Below are positions 61,655 to 64,000 of a stretch of DNA of 64,000 bases, in pieces. Origin of the DNA: Pseudomonadota bacterium (lineage in GTDB: Bacteria; Pseudomonadota; Alphaproteobacteria; Rhizobiales; Xanthobacteraceae); NCBI GenBank assembly GCA_023404675.1, contig JAEYAW010000034.1, positions 229,570-293,569 on the forward strand, read 5' to 3'. The position numbers were made by a program, and so were the translations under genes. Position 1 is the first letter of the stretch, and each line of letters opens with the position of its first letter. Under the pieces are notes generated by a model, which was given only the letters and a program-made list of their open reading frames with translations, searched no databases and was not told where the DNA came from.

Positions 61655-62717
61655 GGAAGCCGAGCACCCGCTGGGCGGTGCTGGACGCGAGGTTGCGGAA
61701 GCTTTCCTTCGCACGGGCGACCGCCGCATCCGACTTGCCCATGTCGGTGCGCAGACCGACGAGCGCCGCCGTGGTCTCCCAGGACCAGCCGAGGCCGCGC
61801 GCCACGAGCAGGATCGCCTCACGGTCGGGGCCGAGAATGATGTGTTCCGCGGACGGCAGGCCCAACCCCGCGAGAAGGGCTACCGCGCAGATCGCATGCT
61901 CGGTCTGCCCCGCGGCCGCCAGCTCAGCGACTTTCGCCTCGTCGAGCTCGCCGCGATCCTCGAGCCGGCGGATTTCGGCCAACGCCGCGCCGATCGCGCC
62001 GAGGTCCTCGGTGATCCGGACCTCTTCGGCAGCGGCCATCGCTCCGCGCTCGACCGCGCCCTCGACCGCCCCCGCAAGAGCGGGCTCGAGCCCGGCCGAA
62101 AGCCGCCGACGGGCCGAGCTCTTGGCGGCCGCGATCAGCTGGTCGGACAGTTCCGGCGGGATGTCCTCGCGGGTGCCGAGCGCCGCCTGAAGGGCCTCGT
62201 CCTGCACGGCGCGCATCACGAGCACGCCCATCCCCTGCCGGGAAAAGCGTGCGGTCTGGTTGGCGGCCACCGCATGCGTGACGACCCGGCCTCCGCGCAG
62301 AACCAGGAAATCCGTCACGGGCTCGCCGAGATCGGGGCGTTCCGTGATGGCGAGCATGTGGTCGCGTCCCTTGGCCGCGGAGATCGCGACGAGATCCTGG
62401 TCCGTGAGGCGCGGCGACTTGATCAGAACCGGCCGCGCGACGGCGATCTCGTCGAGCGCGAGCTGGCGGACGACGCCGCCCGGCGCATTCGGCACGGGAG
62501 CCAGCCGTTCGGCCAGCTCGATCCGGGCTCGCAATTCGATCGCCCGCGCCAGGCGCCCGATGACGACGTCAAAGACCGAGACCTGATCCTCGTCCATATG
62601 CGTGGCCGTGGCCAGAAACAGGTCGGCCAGCCGGGAGAGGATATGCGCGCGCTCGTCGCTCGAGCCGCGCAGCATCGCCGCCTCCAGGTCCTTAAGAAGC
62701 GCGCCGACCGACGTCAT
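61629..62717 (-). CDS. DUF2336 domain-containing protein
   Basis: A 362-residue cytosolic, largely helical protein of the alphaproteobacterial DUF2336 family. Features are the N-terminal SSDERAHILSRLADLFLATATHMDEDQVSVFDVVIGRLA and several HEAT-like helical repeats (RQLALDEIAVARPVLIKSPRLTDQDLVAISAAKGRDHMLAITER). Function unknown; related proteins appear near two-component or stress genes. It lies tail-to-tail with trmB (26-base overlap) and divergent from rimP. Confidence 0.88.
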   Translation of the reverse strand: MTSVGALLKDLEAAMLRGSSDERAHILSRLADLFLATATHMDEDQVSVFDVVIGRLARAIELRARIELAERLAPVPNAPGGVVRQLALDEIAVARPVLIKSPRLTDQDLVAISAAKGRDHMLAITERPDLGEPVTDFLVLRGGRVVTHAVAANQTARFSRQGMGVLVMRAVQDEALQAALGTREDIPPELSDQLIAAAKSSARRRLSAGLEPALAGAVEGAVERGAMAAAEEVRITEDLGAIGAALAEIRRLEDRGELDEAKVAELAAAGQTEHAICAVALLAGLGLPSAEHIILGPDREAILLVARGLGWSWETTAALVGLRTDMGKSDAAVARAKESFRNLASSTAQRVLGFLRMRDARP

Positions 62718-62812
62718 TTTCTATCCCCGCATGCGCCCAAGCCGCCATCATGACACCGAAGGATGACCATCGGGTTAGCGCGAACGCCGACCGGAACGGC
62801 CGACAGTCGGCG

Positions 62813-62841
62813 CTTGCATGCGCGGCCGGGCCGGACTAAAG
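62813..62841 (+). promoter_or_regulatory. putative promoter of the rimP-nusA leader
   Basis: CTTGCA (62813-62818) and CTAAAG (62836-62841) are separated by 17 bases, close to the alphaproteobacterial sigma-70 pattern. It points into a ~70-base segment that ends in an intrinsic terminator before rimP. The -10 is poor, so this is tentative. Confidence 0.4.
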
Positions 62842-62912
62842 AGCAGGCAACAGCTCTGGTATCGGTTCACGCCGACGATCAAGAGCGGGCCTGCCGGCCC
62901 GCTCTTTTTTAT
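62842..62912 (+). ncRNA. candidate structured leader or small RNA ending in intrinsic terminator, before rimP
   Basis: Three hairpins are stacked: AGAGC/GCTCT (from 62840), TCGG/CCGA (62862-62875), and a perfect 11-bp terminator stem AAGAGCGGGCC (62881-62891) / GGCCCGCTCTT (62896-62906) with a run of six Ts to 62910. No gene on this strand ends upstream (the neighbour DUF2336 reads leftward), so the terminator must act on the rimP transcript itself or end a separate short RNA. NusA, encoded in this operon, is a known modulator of termination, which makes an autoregulatory attenuator attractive. The RNA itself is inferred. Confidence 0.5.
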
Positions 62913-62952
62913 TGGCCGCGACCCGCCGGAGGCAGACGGGATCGTCCGTGCC

Positions 62953-63636
62953 ATGAACGAGCCGACAGCAAAAACCGATCAGGATCTCCGCATCGTCGTC
63001 GAGAGCGGCGTCGCCGCGCGCGTCGCCGCCGTCGTCGAGCCGCCCATCGTGGACCTCGGCTACCGGCTGGTGCGCGTGCGCGTCACCGGCCAGAACGGCT
63101 GCACCGTCCAGATCATGGCCGAGCGTCCGGACGGCACGATGAATGTCGAGGATTGCGAGGCCGTCAGCCAGGCGGTCTCGCCGGCGCTCGACGTCGACGA
63201 TCCGGTCCAGACGGCGTATTATCTCGAGGTGTCGTCGCCGGGGATCGACAGGCCGCTGGTGCGGGCGGGCGATTTCGAGCGCTGGGCCGGCCATCTCGCC
63301 AAGATCGACACGGTCGAGCCGGTGGCGGGCCGAAAGCGCTTTCGCGGCATCCTGCGCGGCGTGAACGGCGGAGACGCCCTGCTCGCCCGCGACGACGCCA
63401 AGAGCGAGGAGGAGCGCGACGTCGCGATCCCAATGCGCCTGATCGGCGAGGCCCGCCTCGTCCTGACCGACGCGCTGGTGACGGAATCGCTGCGCCGCGG
63501 CAAATCCGGGCTGCCGCCCGAGATGCCGGCACCGGACGAGATCCCCGCGCCGAAGAAGGGCGCCGGAAAATCACTGGGGCCACGCCCCCGCAAGACCCGC
63601 GGATCGTCTCCGCAAGACGACATCGAAGAGGAGTGA
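62953..63636 (+). CDS. rimP: ribosome maturation factor RimP
   Basis: A 227-residue 30S maturation factor. N-terminal domain (LGYRLVRVRVTGQNGCTVQIMAERPDGTMNVEDCEAVSQAVSPALD) and the SSPGIDRPLVRAGDFERWAGH segment are clear. It is longer than usual because of a basic Pro/Lys-rich C-terminal tail (~residues 180-227), common in Hyphomicrobiales. Met 62953 is chosen; the open frame upstream runs through the terminator. Five bases separate it from nusA. Confidence 0.95.
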   Translation: MNEPTAKTDQDLRIVVESGVAARVAAVVEPPIVDLGYRLVRVRVTGQNGCTVQIMAERPDGTMNVEDCEAVSQAVSPALDVDDPVQTAYYLEVSSPGIDRPLVRAGDFERWAGHLAKIDTVEPVAGRKRFRGILRGVNGGDALLARDDAKSEEERDVAIPMRLIGEARLVLTDALVTESLRRGKSGLPPEMPAPDEIPAPKKGAGKSLGPRPRKTRGSSPQDDIEEE

Positions 63637-63641
63637 GCGTC

Positions 63642-64000
63642 ATGGTCGTAAGCGCCAACAGGCTCGAACTGCTGCAGATCGCCGACGCCGTCGCACGCGA
63701 GAAATCGATCGACCGGCAGATCGTCATCGACGCGATGCAGGACGCCATCGCCAAGGCGGCGCGCTCGCGCTACGGCGCCGAGACCGACGTGCATGCCGAA
63801 ATCAACGCCAAGACGGGCGAGCTGCGCCTGGCGCGCCACCTTCAGGTCGTCGACACGGTCGAGAACCAGGCGACCGAGATCACCGTCGACGAGGCCAAGC
63901 GCCATAATCCGGCGGCCCAGGCGGGCGACGTGATCGCCGATCCGCTGCCGCCTTTCGACTTCGGCCGCATCGCCGCCCAGTCGGCCAAGCAGGTCATCGT
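63642..64000 (+). CDS. nusA: transcription termination/antitermination factor NusA (3'-partial)
   Basis: The first 119 residues of NusA, cut by the window end. MVVSANRLELLQIADAVAREKSIDRQIVIDAMQDAIAKAARSRYG is the typical alphaproteobacterial N-terminal domain that binds the RNA-exit channel of RNA polymerase. It is the expected partner of rimP in the rimP-nusA-infB operon. GTGAG near the start overlaps the rimP end. Confidence 0.95.
   Translation, partial: MVVSANRLELLQIADAVAREKSIDRQIVIDAMQDAIAKAARSRYGAETDVHAEINAKTGELRLARHLQVVDTVENQATEITVDEAKRHNPAAQAGDVIADPLPPFDFGRIAAQSAKQVI

Noticed and set aside
62842..62912. tRNA gene before rimP, as metY in E. coli
   Set aside because: The segment has a GGTTCAC stretch but no cloverleaf, no 7-bp acceptor stem and no CCA end; a terminator stem occupies the 3' half.
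1..64000. CRISPR arrays, IS elements, prophage or integrase genes
   Set aside because: No regularly spaced repeats, transposases, terminal repeats or phage structural genes were found on either strand.

Overview
The window is a 64 kb piece of a GC-rich alphaproteobacterial chromosome, most likely Hyphomicrobiales (Bradyrhizobium/Afipia/Rhodopseudomonas relatives or Bosea-type). The evidence is the core block tsaB-rimI-fur-miaB-phoH-ybeY-corC-lnt-XRE-metK-trmB-rimP-nusA, a 50 bp palindromic repeat at 50676-50725 of a type familiar from Hyphomicrobiales intergenic DNA, frequent GTG/TTG starts, and CTTGAC-like -35 elements. There are no IS elements, tRNAs, rRNAs or CRISPR arrays. Both ends are cut inside genes: a FUSC transporter at the left and nusA at the right.

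Layout. 1-2.3 kb: FUSC permease and an inverted repeat. 2.3-5.6 kb: a cytosolic copper amine oxidase with a small membrane protein, divergent from an AraC/FeaR-like activator. 5.7-12.1 kb: a periplasmic metal-handling set (two imelysins, a di-heme oxidoreductase, a DUF1513 protein and a multicopper oxidase). 12.2-14.6 kb: a large secreted PhoX/DUF839 protein with an added C-terminal domain.

14.9-30.6 kb looks like one catabolic island. It holds an M20 carbamoylase/amidohydrolase, a class I glutamine amidotransferase, a class III PLP enzyme closest to the amino-alcohol phospho-lyase branch, DeoR and AraC regulators, an inositol-phosphatase-family enzyme, two APH-fold kinases, an amidase, and a peptide-type ABC importer. 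The importer's double ATPase has a degenerate first half. The presence of kinases with a phospho-lyase suggests phosphorylation followed by elimination of a hydroxy-amine compound released from an imported amide or ureido precursor.

30.9-36.3 kb: HAD phosphatase, DUF2087 protein, PAS-GGDEF diguanylate cyclase, MlrC-like metallopeptidase. 36.5-43 kb: a LysR gene followed by a compact operon with an SsuABC/NMT1-type transporter interleaved with rutB, rutC and two rutD-like hydrolases. It is a Rut-type pyrimidine-catabolism module without rutA or rutF. One hydrolase keeps the nucleophile serine and the other, as in RutD, has alanine. 43-45.3 kb: FUSC plus HlyD efflux pair.

45.3-64 kb is housekeeping: a BioC/NDUFAF5-like methyltransferase, comF, grxC, a nitrilase-fold amidase, DUF1178, an isolated RhuM accessory gene, nfu, then the translation/tRNA-modification block. 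The rimP-nusA operon has a short leader with a promoter-like element and a strong intrinsic terminator before rimP, with no co-directional gene upstream; this is a candidate attenuator or small RNA. The most interesting parts are the rutBCD-ABC operon, the degenerate ABC ATPase, the kinase/phospho-lyase island and the rimP leader.
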